From Diogma glabrata (Eukaryota > Arthropoda > Insecta > Diptera > Cylindrotomidae): 64,000 bases of DNA. Within the stretch, counting starts at the first letter, position 1, and every line of letters starts with the position of its first letter. Shown here piece after piece: positions 23,789 through 34,300 of this stretch. The stretch covers positions 114,282,437 through 114,346,436 of the forward strand of contig OY856187.1 in NCBI GenBank assembly GCA_963693315.1, read 5' to 3'. The position numbers were made by a program, and so were the translations under genes. The notes under the pieces are model-generated. The model searched no databases. It was not told the origin of the DNA and worked only from the letters and a program-made list of their open reading frames with translations.

Positions 23789-25858
23789 TTTTTTTTTTAT
23801 AAAATGTGTTGTGTAGTTGGAATTACAATATGTGTCACAACAACACATAAAAACCTTTTAAGACCAAGGCCCGACAACAACATGCAGTTCTTAGGTGTTA
23901 ATGGGCGCAAATTTGTTTTTTTTATTTTTTATATATTATATAAAAAGACTAACTAAACAATAAATCCTATTACTTATTATAAAATATGACATGGGATATT
24001 TCATGAAAGGAAAATTAAAAATTAATTAAAAGGTAAACAGCATATTTGTTTCAACAATTTTTAGAAACAAAACTAAAATGTGGTTGTCAATAATCCAGCT
24101 AGTGGCATATTCCTTGTTCATAAAGTTATATGAAGGCTCGATTCTTCGAGTAAGAAATAACGTGGCATCATCTAGGAATACTCCATATAGATGAAAAACG
24201 TGTTCTAGACAGAGTTGTTAAAACTTGACCATTTTTGATTTTCCTGAAACTTGGCATATAAGTAGTATGGACAAAATAAAAAATACAACTTATTTTAAAA
24301 TTTATTTAAAATGCATAGTTTGAGCATAGGGGGCACCCCAACATGCATGAAAAATGAAAATTCTGCCAATCCGATGTAACTTTGAAATTAAATTGCTCAA
24401 GAACGGCTATACCGATTTCATCAAACTTTTTTTGTTTGATAGATGATTAATTAGTCGTTTGAAAAAAAATTAATTTATTGTTTGTATAATTAATTTTTAA
24501 ATAAAAATATTAAAAAAGCTTTTTTAAAGATGGCGCTAGGGTCAAAGATCAATTGGAATTTAATTAATTTTTTTTTCTGAAAATAGTTCTATCTTTACTC
24601 TAAAATATATCAAATTTACAAAGAGGATCAAATTCTTGTTCTTGAGATATTTAATTTTAAAGATTTTTAGTACGACTGAAATTCGAATTTTTCTTCATTT
24701 TTTCAAACAACTTCCATTAACAAAAAATTTTGAAATCAATTAAGTTTTAACTTTTTTTATTTTTTTAAATATAGTTCTAACCTTCTTTTAAAATATATCA
24801 AATTTACAAAGAGGCTTTAATTCGTGTTCTTGAGATATTTAATTTTAAAGATTTTTAGTCCGACTAAAATTCTAATTGTTCATTAATTTTTCGAACAATT
24901 TTTATCATCAAAAAATTTTAATCACTGAAGTTCGACAAAATAATGAACAATTAGAATTTTAATCGGACTAAAAATCTTTAAAATTAAATATCTGAAGAAC
25001 ACGAATTAACACACCTCTTTGTAAATTTGATATATTTTAAAGGAAGGTTAGAACTATATTTAAAAAAATAAAAAAAGTTAAAATTTAATTGATTTTAAAA
25101 TTTTTTGTTAATGGAAGTTCTTTGAAAAAAATGAAGAAAAATTCGAATTTCAGTCATACTAAAAATCTTTAAAATTAAATATCTCAAGAACAAGAATTTT
25201 ATCCTCTTTGTAAATTTAATATATTTTAGAGTAAGGATAGAACTATTTTCAGAAAAAAAATTAATTAAATTCCAATTAATCTTTGACCCTAGCGCCATCT
25301 TTAAAAAAGTTTTTTTAATATTTTTATTTAAAAATTAATTATAAAAACAATAAATTAATTTTTTTTTCAAACGACTAATTAATCATCTATCAAACAAAAA
25401 AAAGTTTAATGAAATCGGTATAGCCGTTCTGGATTGGCAGAATTTTCATTTTTCATGCATGTTGGGGTGCCCCCTATACTCAAACTACGCACTTTAAAAA
25501 AATTTTAAAATAAGTTGTATTTTTTATTTTGTCCATACTACTTATAGGCCATGTTTCAGGAAAATCAAAAATGGTCAAGTTCAAATTTCGACTTTTTCAC
25601 CTGCGTAGATCACGTTTTTCATCTATAGCTAAGATTGAGGGTGCTACCTTTCACTGAATGGAGTTCACTCATCAGCACCCCTAAGATATCACCTTGGCTA
25701 GTGATATCTCACTGCTATTGCCAGTGGTATGTGATATCTCACGTTAGCTTGTATGATAATAGCAGGAACTGGAGTATGCGAGGATGTCACACCAATAGAA
25801 CAAAACTAAAAAAATTTACAAATAAAAAAATTGATCCCTCCATGCGGATATAATCTGA
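23789..25858 (-). repeat. R-family copy split by the FB palindrome
   Basis: Minus-strand R copy. The poly-A tract (poly-T here) is at 23789-23798, and the tail blocks 'gtcacaacaacacataaaa' and 'aacaacatgcag' follow. The left part runs to 24187, and the right part resumes at 25626 with the body ('tagctaagattgagggtgct') and ends near 'tccctccatgcgg' at 25846. Removing 24188-25625 and one TA restores the arrangement seen at 2090-2330. Confidence 0.8.
24188..25625. mobile_element. FB foldback element: 1.44 kb palindrome with TA TSD
   Basis: A near-complete inverted repeat with arms of roughly 700 bases meeting near 24900-24940. Both ends read TAGATGAAAAACGTG inward, flanked by TA at 24186-24187 and 25626-25627. 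Each arm contains two diverged direct copies of a module of about 180 bases, seen as 'aaatatatcaaatttacaa' followed by 'gagatatttaattttaaag' at about 24602 and 24789 and mirrored at about 24975 and 25165. No transposase frame is present. A TA duplication is typical of Tc1/mariner-type transposition, so it is probably a nonautonomous foldback MITE of that superfamily. Its transcript would fold into one long hairpin. Confidence 0.85.
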
Positions 25859-26387
25859 AACGTAATGCAACCGGTCAAAAACAAAATTTATCCCGGGTAG
25901 AAGCTGTCAATATTAAACAACAAACCAATCTTGGGCTCGTTTTGGCGAGCCCTTGGTTTCAGTCTGGGCCATTTGTACATGCCTAGACTGAACCAAGATT
26001 TAGTTCATTATAATACGCGTTATTAACCAGTCTAATGCATTGTAAACATGTGCAAGCCATATTATTTTTATCTTTATTTTTATATATTTTACTCTTTTCA
26101 CAACCTCTTTCACACATTTAAAGGAGGTCTGGAAAAAAAATTCTTTTGGTAGACCTGCCCCAAGTCTTATTTGCCAGACTTGGCCAAAGCCTGTTTTGCA
26201 AGACTTGGCCTCAGGACATCAAACCAAACTTGGTCCAAGCTAGGGTCGTTTGAAAATGTTGATCCTGGCCCAAACCCCAAAAGCTGTGGTGCTTGGCCCA
26301 GATTTGGTCGCCTAGCTTTTTCTTACCCGAGATATAGACCAAATTTTATGTTTTTGTTTGTTTTAAACCATCTTGAGCCTAAATAGC
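25859..26387. repeat. GC-rich repeat with ACTTGGCC motifs
   Basis: This segment is more GC-rich than its surroundings. Near 25930-26000 it has 'gggctcgttttggcgagccc', a short hairpin. From 26150 to 26350 it has repeated 'agacttggcc', 'acttggtcc' and 'gcttggccc' at irregular 30-50 base spacing. A 71-codon frame at 26171-26386 covers it but shows no domain. It looks like part of an unidentified repeat. Confidence 0.4.
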
Positions 26388-27416
26388 CAAAAAATATTGA
26401 CGACGCTTATGCATAGGCGGAGGTTATATGCACCAAATAGAATGACCCAATGTATTATATGCACCTAATACATAATGGCTGACTATTATTATTGATTTTG
26501 TCTAGCTCTAATTATAAAAATATGTGTTCTGGAGGCCCTCATCACTACATCCATTATTACTCAAAAATTAATCAGTTCTTCTCATATAAATCTGCAGCGT
26601 TTGCTAAAGTTTCATCAAAATTAGTTTATTAACAAAATGTGTACTGGTACTGTACCATTACCGAAACCTTATATACCAACTCTCAATAAGATTAAAAGCT
26701 ATGATTAGAAATTATTGCCCGGAAATTTTATCCAATTTTGAAATGTATCCAGATTTTTCATTTTCCAGTGATTCCAGATTATATACCTAAGTTTCATAAA
26801 GATTAAATGCATTTTTGTCACTCACCAACAAATCAACCCACCCATCCTACAGACAAACGCTTCTAGACTATTTAGATATATCTTTTGGGCTATTAGATTC
26901 AGGATAGTCTAAAACAAACGACAAAATAAAATTTGGGGTATGTAATATTTTCTTTTTGTCTGTGGGTGGGTATAAAAACCCATAGGATCTTTATGAAACT
27001 TTTGTATATGATCTCAAAATCTGAAAATCTGGATTTGTTTCAAAATTGGTCAAAATATGAAGGGTCTTCCAAACATTTGTTTATTTGAACCTTGAATAAC
27101 TTCTTATGGCTTTCAATGTTTTAGTACTGTTTCCAATATTTCGTCGAACCAACTTTCAGTTTTTCACCTCCGACAAAAATTTGATTTTTCTATTCGTAAA
27201 ACAGAATTTATGTCTGTTGGGATACAAACAAAAAATAAATAAAAATAAATAAATACAGCTTTTTTCGTTTTTTTAGAGCTACGCGAAATATATAACAATA
27301 GCTAGCCATTAATTAAAGTGGTGAATATAAGCTAAGTATATATCCAGAACATTTTGTTTCCAGAGCTGTGGTGAAGTCAGCCTATGCATCAGCTTCGTCA
27401 ATATTTTTCTGTATTA
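26388..27416. mobile_element. Unclassified TIR element, about 1 kb
   Basis: Inverted ends: 'aaaatattgacgacgcttat' then 'gcataggcgg' on the left, and 'gcctatgcatcagcttcgtc' then 'aatattttt' on the right, about 30 bases with few mismatches. Inside, 26785-26870 and 26940-27010 form a second imperfect inverted pair ('agtttcataaagatt', 'ccacccatcctacagacaaa' against 'tttgtctgtgggtggg', 'atctttatgaaact'). No transposase is visible and no target duplication could be settled. Confidence 0.5.
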
Positions 27417-27754
27417 TGCATACATAGATTATAGTCGTTCTGCTTTTTTAGTAATACTGCGATCCTTTATAATGTGGTTACTTTGCATGGTTTGGTTACA
27501 CTCCTTTGCCGTATCAATGACATTTGTTTTTATATCAGTCAATGCCTGTCATACTAGTTGATTGCAGTATCCAAACTACTTTTAAACGGCACTGGATCAT
27601 AAATTCACATTTTCTCCAGTATAGTATAGTCCGCTGTGCTCAACTTCAGTTGTGTGCACAGAAAAAAAATATTTACAAAACCATCGATTGATTCATATGA
27701 AGTAAGTGAATGAATTTTGGCCATCGAATCAAGAATTCATTTTATTTACATTAA

Positions 27755-28182
27755 CCTTCACGTGAACAGTATCTACCCGGATAGATATCACGGTTTTTGT
27801 AATCCAATAACTTTATGAGTTTTTAACCAATCAGCATGCCTGTTCAGCTATGTGACTAATTTTCAAATTGATTTCGCAAAATCTGAGAAAAAAATATTTT
27901 GGACTTCCTTTTAACACTTATTTTTGGATTTTTATGGTTTTTTACACAAAGAAACAATATCTACCCGGGTAGATATTTTTTCCTTGGGTTTTATATGAAC
28001 ATTTTTACTGGTCAATGTGAAAAACAAGTAACTTTGTTTGTAAATATATGCTTTTATTGTATGCTTACACAAAAGTAAAATAAATACACAGTTACGTTTG
28101 TTGATATTATGATTTATGTAATATCTACCGTAGAGTAGATATTGTTCATATCAGTCGCTTAAAATTTCCGTTCACGCGAAGG
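27755..28182. mobile_element. piggyBac-type MITE with TTAA TSD
   Basis: A 428-bp element flanked by TTAA at 27751-27754 and 28183-28186. Its ends are inverted: CCTTCACGTGAAC on the left against GTTCACGCGAAGG on the right. TTAA duplications with a CC-starting TIR are the signature of piggyBac transposition. It carries three palindromic blocks of the type ATCTACCCGGGTAGAT, at about 27770, 27959 and 28122, two of them subterminal. These are plausible transposase-binding repeats. It has no coding capacity. Confidence 0.82.
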
Positions 28183-28208
28183 TTAAATGATTGAAGTTTT
28201 AGACATTT

Positions 28209-28773
28209 AAGCCGCTTTTCCAGTTGAGCTGGTTTAACTTTAACTTTTTCTCTGAACAAAAAATAGAAAGAGAAGCAAGAACATGTCAATTTGAAAAGAG
28301 AAAATATCTAAACATTAAAAAATTATGCATTTGTTGACATCACAAACGTCAAACTCAAACATCTTGAATTTGAACTGACTTCATTGCACAAATACTTTGT
28401 GATATTAATATAGTTTTTTATATAACTATTATATTAATATAAAAATGCTGTGATGTTATGTATATGTTCCCGGAAAGATCGGCTAATTCATATTGGTTCA
28501 TTTTTTATATAAATTCACACCTTTACTAAATATAATTTAATTAAATAAAAACTCGTTAGAATTAATAACAATATTTATAATAATAATACAACAATTAAGC
28601 AATGATATTTGATAATTTGACCACGCACTGTCAAATACTTGAATATATTAAAATGCAGATGGCGATAAAATCGTTGTGCAAATTTTTCATCAACTAAAAA
28701 ATCGAAGATTAAAAATAACTGAATTAACGAAAGCATGTACGCACACACTGCTGCAACTGAAAAAGCGGCTTCA
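28209..28773. mobile_element. TIR MITE, AGCCGCTTTT ends
   Basis: Inverted ends of about 17 bases: 'aagccgcttttccagttg' at 28209 against 'caactgaaaaagcggctt' at 28756-28773, with one or two mismatches. There is no coding frame, and the target duplication is not clear. The superfamily is undetermined. Confidence 0.55.
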
Positions 28774-29302
28774 ACAATTCATTGATTTTTTTTATTGATT
28801 TTGCGACTAAGTTTCTCTGTTTTATTTAAACATATTAGAGGAAACACCTATTGTATTAGTTGAATCTTTGGATGATTTAAAACTGTAATTATCATAAACT
28901 TGTATTGAATGAATAAAGGAATATAATTGTATAAAAAGATATTATGGAAATGAGTTAGCCAAGCTACCCTCTATGCTCAATCTGCCCTCTATGCGCTTTA
29001 AAAAAATTCTAAAATAATTTTTTTTGGCAAACGGCTGTAAAATTGCACTTAACTGCCGCTAAGGAGAAGGTTAAAGTCTTACTTTTTTGACGTATAACGC
29101 CATTTTTTTCATTTTTTACGGCGACAGAAAACGAGTCGCCATTGTTTTCCATATTTTTACGGCGAGAGCAAAAGTAACCTAACATGAGATTATGAATAAT
29201 ATTTGTTGTTTTTTCAAACAAATTTTATAACTATGACAAAACATAACAAAATATAAACATTTTGATTGGTTTATGAAATATTGAATTATTGTATATGTAA
29301 TT

Positions 29303-30500
29303 TTACTTCGGTCTGAAAGTCCTAAGTATTACATTCATGAGCCAAAAGTAAAATTCTTACCCCCACTTTTTGGCATTTCTCGACGTAAGGATTTAAAAAC
29401 TTTTTTTTTTCTAAAATAGGTATACTCAAGGGACAGGTCCGAAAGGACACTGTGTTCGATAACTGTACCGGAAGTGTGTCAAAAAAATCATTAAGTGTTA
29501 TAAAAATAGCAAATTTTCATATTTTTGGCTTAAAAAACTTTCATTTTAAGTGATTACGAGTAGGAATAATGAGTTTGGAGAAATCTTGATTGTAGGGATT
29601 GGTATGTGAGATCACTAGACTATTGAAACTAGATTATTGAAAAAACTAGAAGTTTTTCAAAAAAATGTTGTCAAGTGTGTCAAAAGAAAGATTTTTATTT
29701 ATTTTTTTACCCAATTTTTGGGAAAAAAAAATTAATTATTTGTATGACATGAAATTTTATTATTATTATAGAGAATTATGGCATTATAAGTTTGTCGAAA
29801 AATAATGTCAAGTGTGTCAAAAATTTTGCAATATATTTAGAATTTCGGAAAAAGTTTTAATTTTTGCAATATTCTTAGAATTTTGGAAAAAGTTTAAATT
29901 TTTAAGAACTTTTGGAATATTCTTGGAATTTAAAAAAAGTTTAAAATTTAAATATTTGATTTTATTCTAATTTTTGAAATACTTTTAGAATTTTGAAAAA
30001 AGTTTCAAATTTTGATTTTGTTATAATTTTTGCTATAGTTTCAGAATTTTTGAAATAGTTTTAATCTTTGATTTTGTAATAATTTTTGGAACATTTTTAG
30101 AATTTTGAAAAAAGTTTGATTTTATTTAATTTTTACAATATTTTTGGAATTTTGAAAGAAATATGAATTTGTGATTTTGTAATAATTTCTCGAAACGCTA
30201 AATGAAGAGGTTTTTGAGTAAATTGCTGAGTGTATCATCTTTTCACTAAATTATGTTAATCTATGATCTGTTATAATTTTCCGGCAACGTATTGATGTTT
30301 CGTGTTAGTTTTGTAATAAAATTCTAAACAGAGATAAAAAATACTTGTACTTTAACAAAGAGTTTGATGTGTGATATAAGTACATCGCTCGTCAAAACTG
30401 AAAACAATGTCCTCATAAAAGTTTTTTGTCGAAAACTATATCAAAATCCTTAACCAAGACCGAAGTCTTGATATCTCAGAGCTTGAGATTTCAGCCCATC
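29303..30500 (+). repeat. F-family repeat copy F1
   Basis: Starts with 'ttacttcggtctgaaagtcc', a short terminal hairpin. Next come the shared blocks 'tggcatttctcgacg', 'taggtatactcaa', 'gataactgtaccggaagtgt' and 'tgtcaagtgtgtcaaaa'. An AT-rich array of about 60-base units runs to about 30190. A conserved 3' region then runs through 'aagaccgaagtcttgatatc' to about 30500. The whole 3' region recurs inverted at 57040-57330. No coding frame. Confidence 0.65.
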
Positions 30501-30517
30501 CATGTATTAATTTCATA

Positions 30518-30991
30518 CTAGGAGGGCCCGGCGTGCTTCGCTACGCTTATAAATAAAGTTTTTGCGTAGACATTTTGTTGACGTAGAAGCAATGATTTCA
30601 AAAAGTGGTAATGAGAAATGCTACCATATAATTTTTAATTTTTCTTTTTAAATATATGAATGAAAAATAATCAGAACTCTAGCTGATCAGTTCGGATATA
30701 TGAAAAATTAGCGATCAAATAAGTTTTCAAGTAAGCTTCGTATGAAAAATTAGCATATGAAAAATTAGCGATCAAATAAGTTTTCAAGTAAGCTTCGCTA
30801 ATTTTTCATATATCCGAACTGATCAGCTAGAGTTCTGATTATTTTTCATTCATATATTTAAAAAAAAAAATTAAAAATTATATGGTAGCATTTCTCATTA
30901 CCACTTTTTGAAATCATTGCTTCTACGTCAACAAAATGTCTACGCAAAAACTTTATTTATAAGCGTAGCGAAGCACGCCGGGCCCTCCTAG
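30518..30991. repeat. Palindromic Helitron 3' terminus
   Basis: The last 474 bases of the Helitron are an inverted repeat with arms of about 215 bases. Both outer ends carry the full terminator (hairpin, GGGCCCTCCTAG, then T outside), in opposite orientations at 30518 and 30991. The centre holds two direct copies of a block of about 42 bases containing 'aaaaattagcgatcaaataa' (about 30700 and 30755). Arm identity is very high, so the inversion is recent or maintained. Confidence 0.88.
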
Positions 30992-31035
30992 TACTCATAA
31001 AAGAGGAAAAGGTTTTTGAGAAAAGTGAGAGGAAA

Positions 31036-31951
31036 TCAGGTAACAATGACTTCTGGGAAGACGATATTTTTTGTGAAAACTCTATCATCTTTGAACAAAT
31101 GACCTTGGTCAGATGTATCATAAATATAAAATTTCAAACATTCAAACGCACGCACTCTACTTGCAGCAACATACAATTGACCATGTGTGAATACAGGTTC
31201 TTTAAGTAAAATGGCAACTCTGTTGAATGTCTGACCTTGAGATTTATTAATAGTCATAGCAAAAGCAGGAATAATAGGGAATTGAGTTCTTTGAAATTTA
31301 AATGGAAGAAGAGTTCCAGAATAAGTCAAATGAATGCGTGGAATTAGAATGCGTACACCTCGCATGACACCAGTCAAAACTTCACAATCTATTGAATTTC
31401 GGTGCATAACTTTTACACGCATTCGTGTTCCATTTAATAATGCTTGACCTGTATTTAAATTACGTATGAGGAGAACAATGCAATTCACTTTCAAATTTAA
31501 TTTATGAGGTGGCAAACCTCCTACACTCAATTTATTTAAAAATTCTATTGGAAAATTGTTCTGCTCACGAATGTCATCACAAACAACTTTATCAAAACTA
31601 AAATATGCTTTCTCCTCTCCTGGCATAATACTCAAGATTTTAGAATTGATTTCATTGCAATCATTGTTTTTGGGGGCTAAAATGACGGAACTCAAAATGT
31701 CATCAGATAAAATTGTATCAGAAATATTTCCAAAAATGTCTTCAATAATATTGTCTGGATTGCCAATCAAATTATGAGGAATTTCAATGATATCTGAACC
31801 AAACTGTGGAAAACTTTGCATATCACCATTACCGAGTCTTCTAAGAAATTCTACAAATTCAATTTCATGAGGGAGAGCTCTCATGTTTTGATTTAATTTC
31901 AAAATTTTAAAGTTAATAAATTCTTGCCAAGATGTAATACAATTTTCAATT
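31036..31951 (-). pseudogene. Helitron helicase, C-terminal part
   Basis: C-terminal part of the PIF1-like helicase, separated from the rest by the LINE insertion at 31952-32883. It resumes with ENCITSW at 31947 and continues through LKLNQNMRALPHEIEF, a conserved Helitron stretch. Helicase motifs near the end include AFAMTINKSQGQTF and HGQLYVAASRVRAFECL (motif VI, with the arginine finger). The stop at 31036 leaves about 515 bases of 3' sequence before the CTAG end. Read across the excised LINE, the frame is continuous with the 32884-34299 part. The helicase would unwind donor DNA during rolling-circle transposition. Confidence 0.9.
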
Positions 31952-32883
31952 TTTTTTTTTTTTTTTTAATAAAATGTGTTGTGTAATAGGGTTTAGAATA
32001 TGTGTCACAACAACACATAAATACCTTTTAAGACCTAGGTCTAGACCTGGGTCCCACAACAACTGGCGTTCTGAGGTGTAGATTAACGCTTTTTTTAAAC
32101 ATCTGTGGGTTGAAGCCACCTGAGACTAAGTGTTCCGGCAAACTATTCCATTTGTACGCAGTTCGGACAAAGAAGTCTCTCTGCGATCTGCCAGTATGAC
32201 AGCGCGGGATCTTTACCGTTTCACTGGTTGCGGCAGCCGATTGCCGAATGGAACGGGGGTAAGAATAAGTTTGAGGCATGATGCCGCTGATTTCATCTGA
32301 GCACTGCTGATGACGATATTTGTAAAAAACAACGAGGTCAGCAACAGTGCGACGATGTTGTAGGGAATCAAGTTGTGATGTCAAAGTTCGATCACCTACA
32401 ATTCGTATAGCTCGCTTTTGAACAGAGTCCAAGAGGGCCAAGATGGAAACAGAGGCAGCACCCCAAACTTGACAGCAGTACTCCATACAGGGACGAATAT
32501 AGGACTTATAAACATGGAGCAATTGGTATGGAGTGAAAAATTTTTTTCATCTATTTAGGAGGCCGAGTTTTTTAGACGCGCTTTTTGCCATCGCCATTAC
32601 ATGATCGTTCCAGAGTAGGTCATTTGAAACTGTGACACCCAATAAACGAATGTTTTTACATTCACCTATTGGTTCATCACACATACTAAATAAAATATCT
32701 TTGGGGAACTCGGTCTTTAATCTGGAAACAATCAACAGCTGTGTTTTGGTGGAGTTGAAATTGACAAGGTTTTGGTCACCCCAGTCGGCGACTTTATTCA
32801 GGTCTTTGTTCACGTTTATGGCGGCGTCTCTCCGGGCAGGATTAATTCGTTCGTGCATTTTACCTTTTGAAGGAAGGGGCTCG
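31952..32883 (-). mobile_element. Jockey/CR1-like LINE fragment inside the Helitron
   Basis: A 5'-truncated non-LTR retrotransposon of 932 bp on the minus strand. Its poly-A tail is the T tract at 31952-31968. A 4-bp AATT duplication flanks it (31948-31951 and 32884-32887), though the A/T tract could hide a longer one. Removing the insert and one AATT joins the helicase in frame. The last 120 bases match the R-family tail. The truncation and tail are typical of target-primed reverse transcription. Confidence 0.88.
32028..32858 (-). pseudogene. Non-LTR reverse transcriptase, C-terminal fragment
   Basis: The upstream part (32858-32547) encodes NVNKDLNKVADWGDQNLVNF followed by KTQLLIVSR and IRLLGVTVSNDLLW, which is the RT thumb region after the catalytic domain in Jockey/CR1-type LINEs. 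A single in-frame TGA at 32549-32547 interrupts it. The frame continues unchanged into 32522-32028 with LLHVYKSYIRPCMEYCCQVW and LLDSVQKRAIRIVGD, the typical C-terminal domain. Palm motifs A to C are missing because of 5' truncation. No function is expected. The clade within Jockey/CR1/R1 is uncertain. Confidence 0.85.
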
Positions 32884-34299
32884 AATTAAAATAGAACGTG
32901 AGCCATGCGGTATAACTGGAAGAATTTGGCGAAAGTCACCGCTCAGTAAAAGAGTTTTACCTGCAAACAGTTTATTTTTATTTTCTTCGTTTGGAGTCAA
33001 ATCTCTTAACAAACGATCAATTAATTTTAAAGCATGAATAGAACACATTGAAATTTCATCTATAATAATGATTGATGCATTATTAATATATGTGCCATGT
33101 ACACTGTTTGGAGTTATATTTGGCATTGAATTCTCTAATAATGGAATTGGTAATTTGAAAACATTATGCAAAGTTCGCCCCCCAATCAAAAGAGTTGATG
33201 CAATACCACTGAAGGCAGTTACAATACACGAAAGATTTAATGAATTAAATTTATGAATGATGGCCGTTTGAACAAAAGTTTTGCCACAACCTGCATGAGC
33301 TGTCAAGAAAAAAACATTACTTCCAGTATCATGGAATTGAGCTTCACGCAAAACAATATCAATCACACTACGTTGCTCATTATTTGCATTTTCATACATT
33401 CTATCGAAAACTATAGCTCCTTCTTCAATATCAAAATGACCTACATCGCCAATCTGTAAGTTATATTGTCGAATCGGAAGACCAAGATCACCACATGAAG
33501 TATTATGTGTAAGAAGAATTTCATTAATTTCAATCAAGGCTCGATTAATTGACACATCTTCATCGTAATTTCGTAAAAAGTCTTCAATCATACTATTTCT
33601 AAATTCAATCCATAAAGCTAAAGCATTCGGAGGAACATTCAAACCACAGATAAATGCAAATAATTGACGAAACTGTTTTGGTGATTGAATTTCTGAAGCT
33701 TCAAGTAAACATTCACGCCATTCATTATCATTTGTTGCAATACCTCGAGCTTCACATGCTGCAACAAAAGTAGGGTACTCAACACCTTCATACATACGTA
33801 GATCAGAAAAAGATTTTGGACCACGAACATGCAACAGAAGTAAACGCATATGAAACAATTCTATATCTTTTGGAGAAACCATATATAATCGAGCAACAAC
33901 TTTATCAGCCCCACGTTGTCTTCTTTTCCACGATTTACTTTGATCATGCCAAACATAATGTAATGGTAATTCTGTATACAAAAACTCATTAGCTAAATTA
34001 TCAATGGAATTCAAATGGAAAAATGCTAACAATTTTGTTCTTGATACATTTGCGACTGCACCAGCCACATTACCATTCCTGATATAAACATTTTGTCTAT
34101 TAGGCAAATGACAATCAAGTCGAATAATTGTATGAGATTGAAAATGCATTGGAAATTCAAATATGCGCCAAGCAGCTTCAGTCGAACCAACATACCGTCC
34201 ATTCAAAAAATCTTGAATTTCATTTCCCACAATCGCATCATCATTATTCACTGCATTCTCTCCATTCACTCTCAATTCAACATTGGCAGAATCATACCC
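32884..34299 (-). pseudogene. Helitron Rep C-terminus and helicase N-terminal part
   Basis: This follows the Rep segment in another frame. It begins with the end of the Rep domain (YVYKGYDSANVEL at about 34310-34270), then EIQDFLNGRYVGSTEAAWRI, a conserved Helitron motif. The PIF1-like helicase follows, with Walker A AHAGCGKT (complement of about 33271-33300), DEXH-type IIIIDEISMC at about 33075-33047, and LLLSGDFRQILPVIPHGS at about 32950-32900. The ATP-binding residues are all present. The helicase is cut after the codons ending at 32884 by the LINE. It has no other stop, so the LINE and the 34311-34320 frameshift are the only lesions seen. Confidence 0.92.
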
Positions 34300-34300
34300 T

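Noticed and set aside
32860..32883. Last residues of the helicase frame before its stop (APSFKR)
   Set aside because: The junction analysis shows these bases belong to the inserted LINE, not the Helitron.
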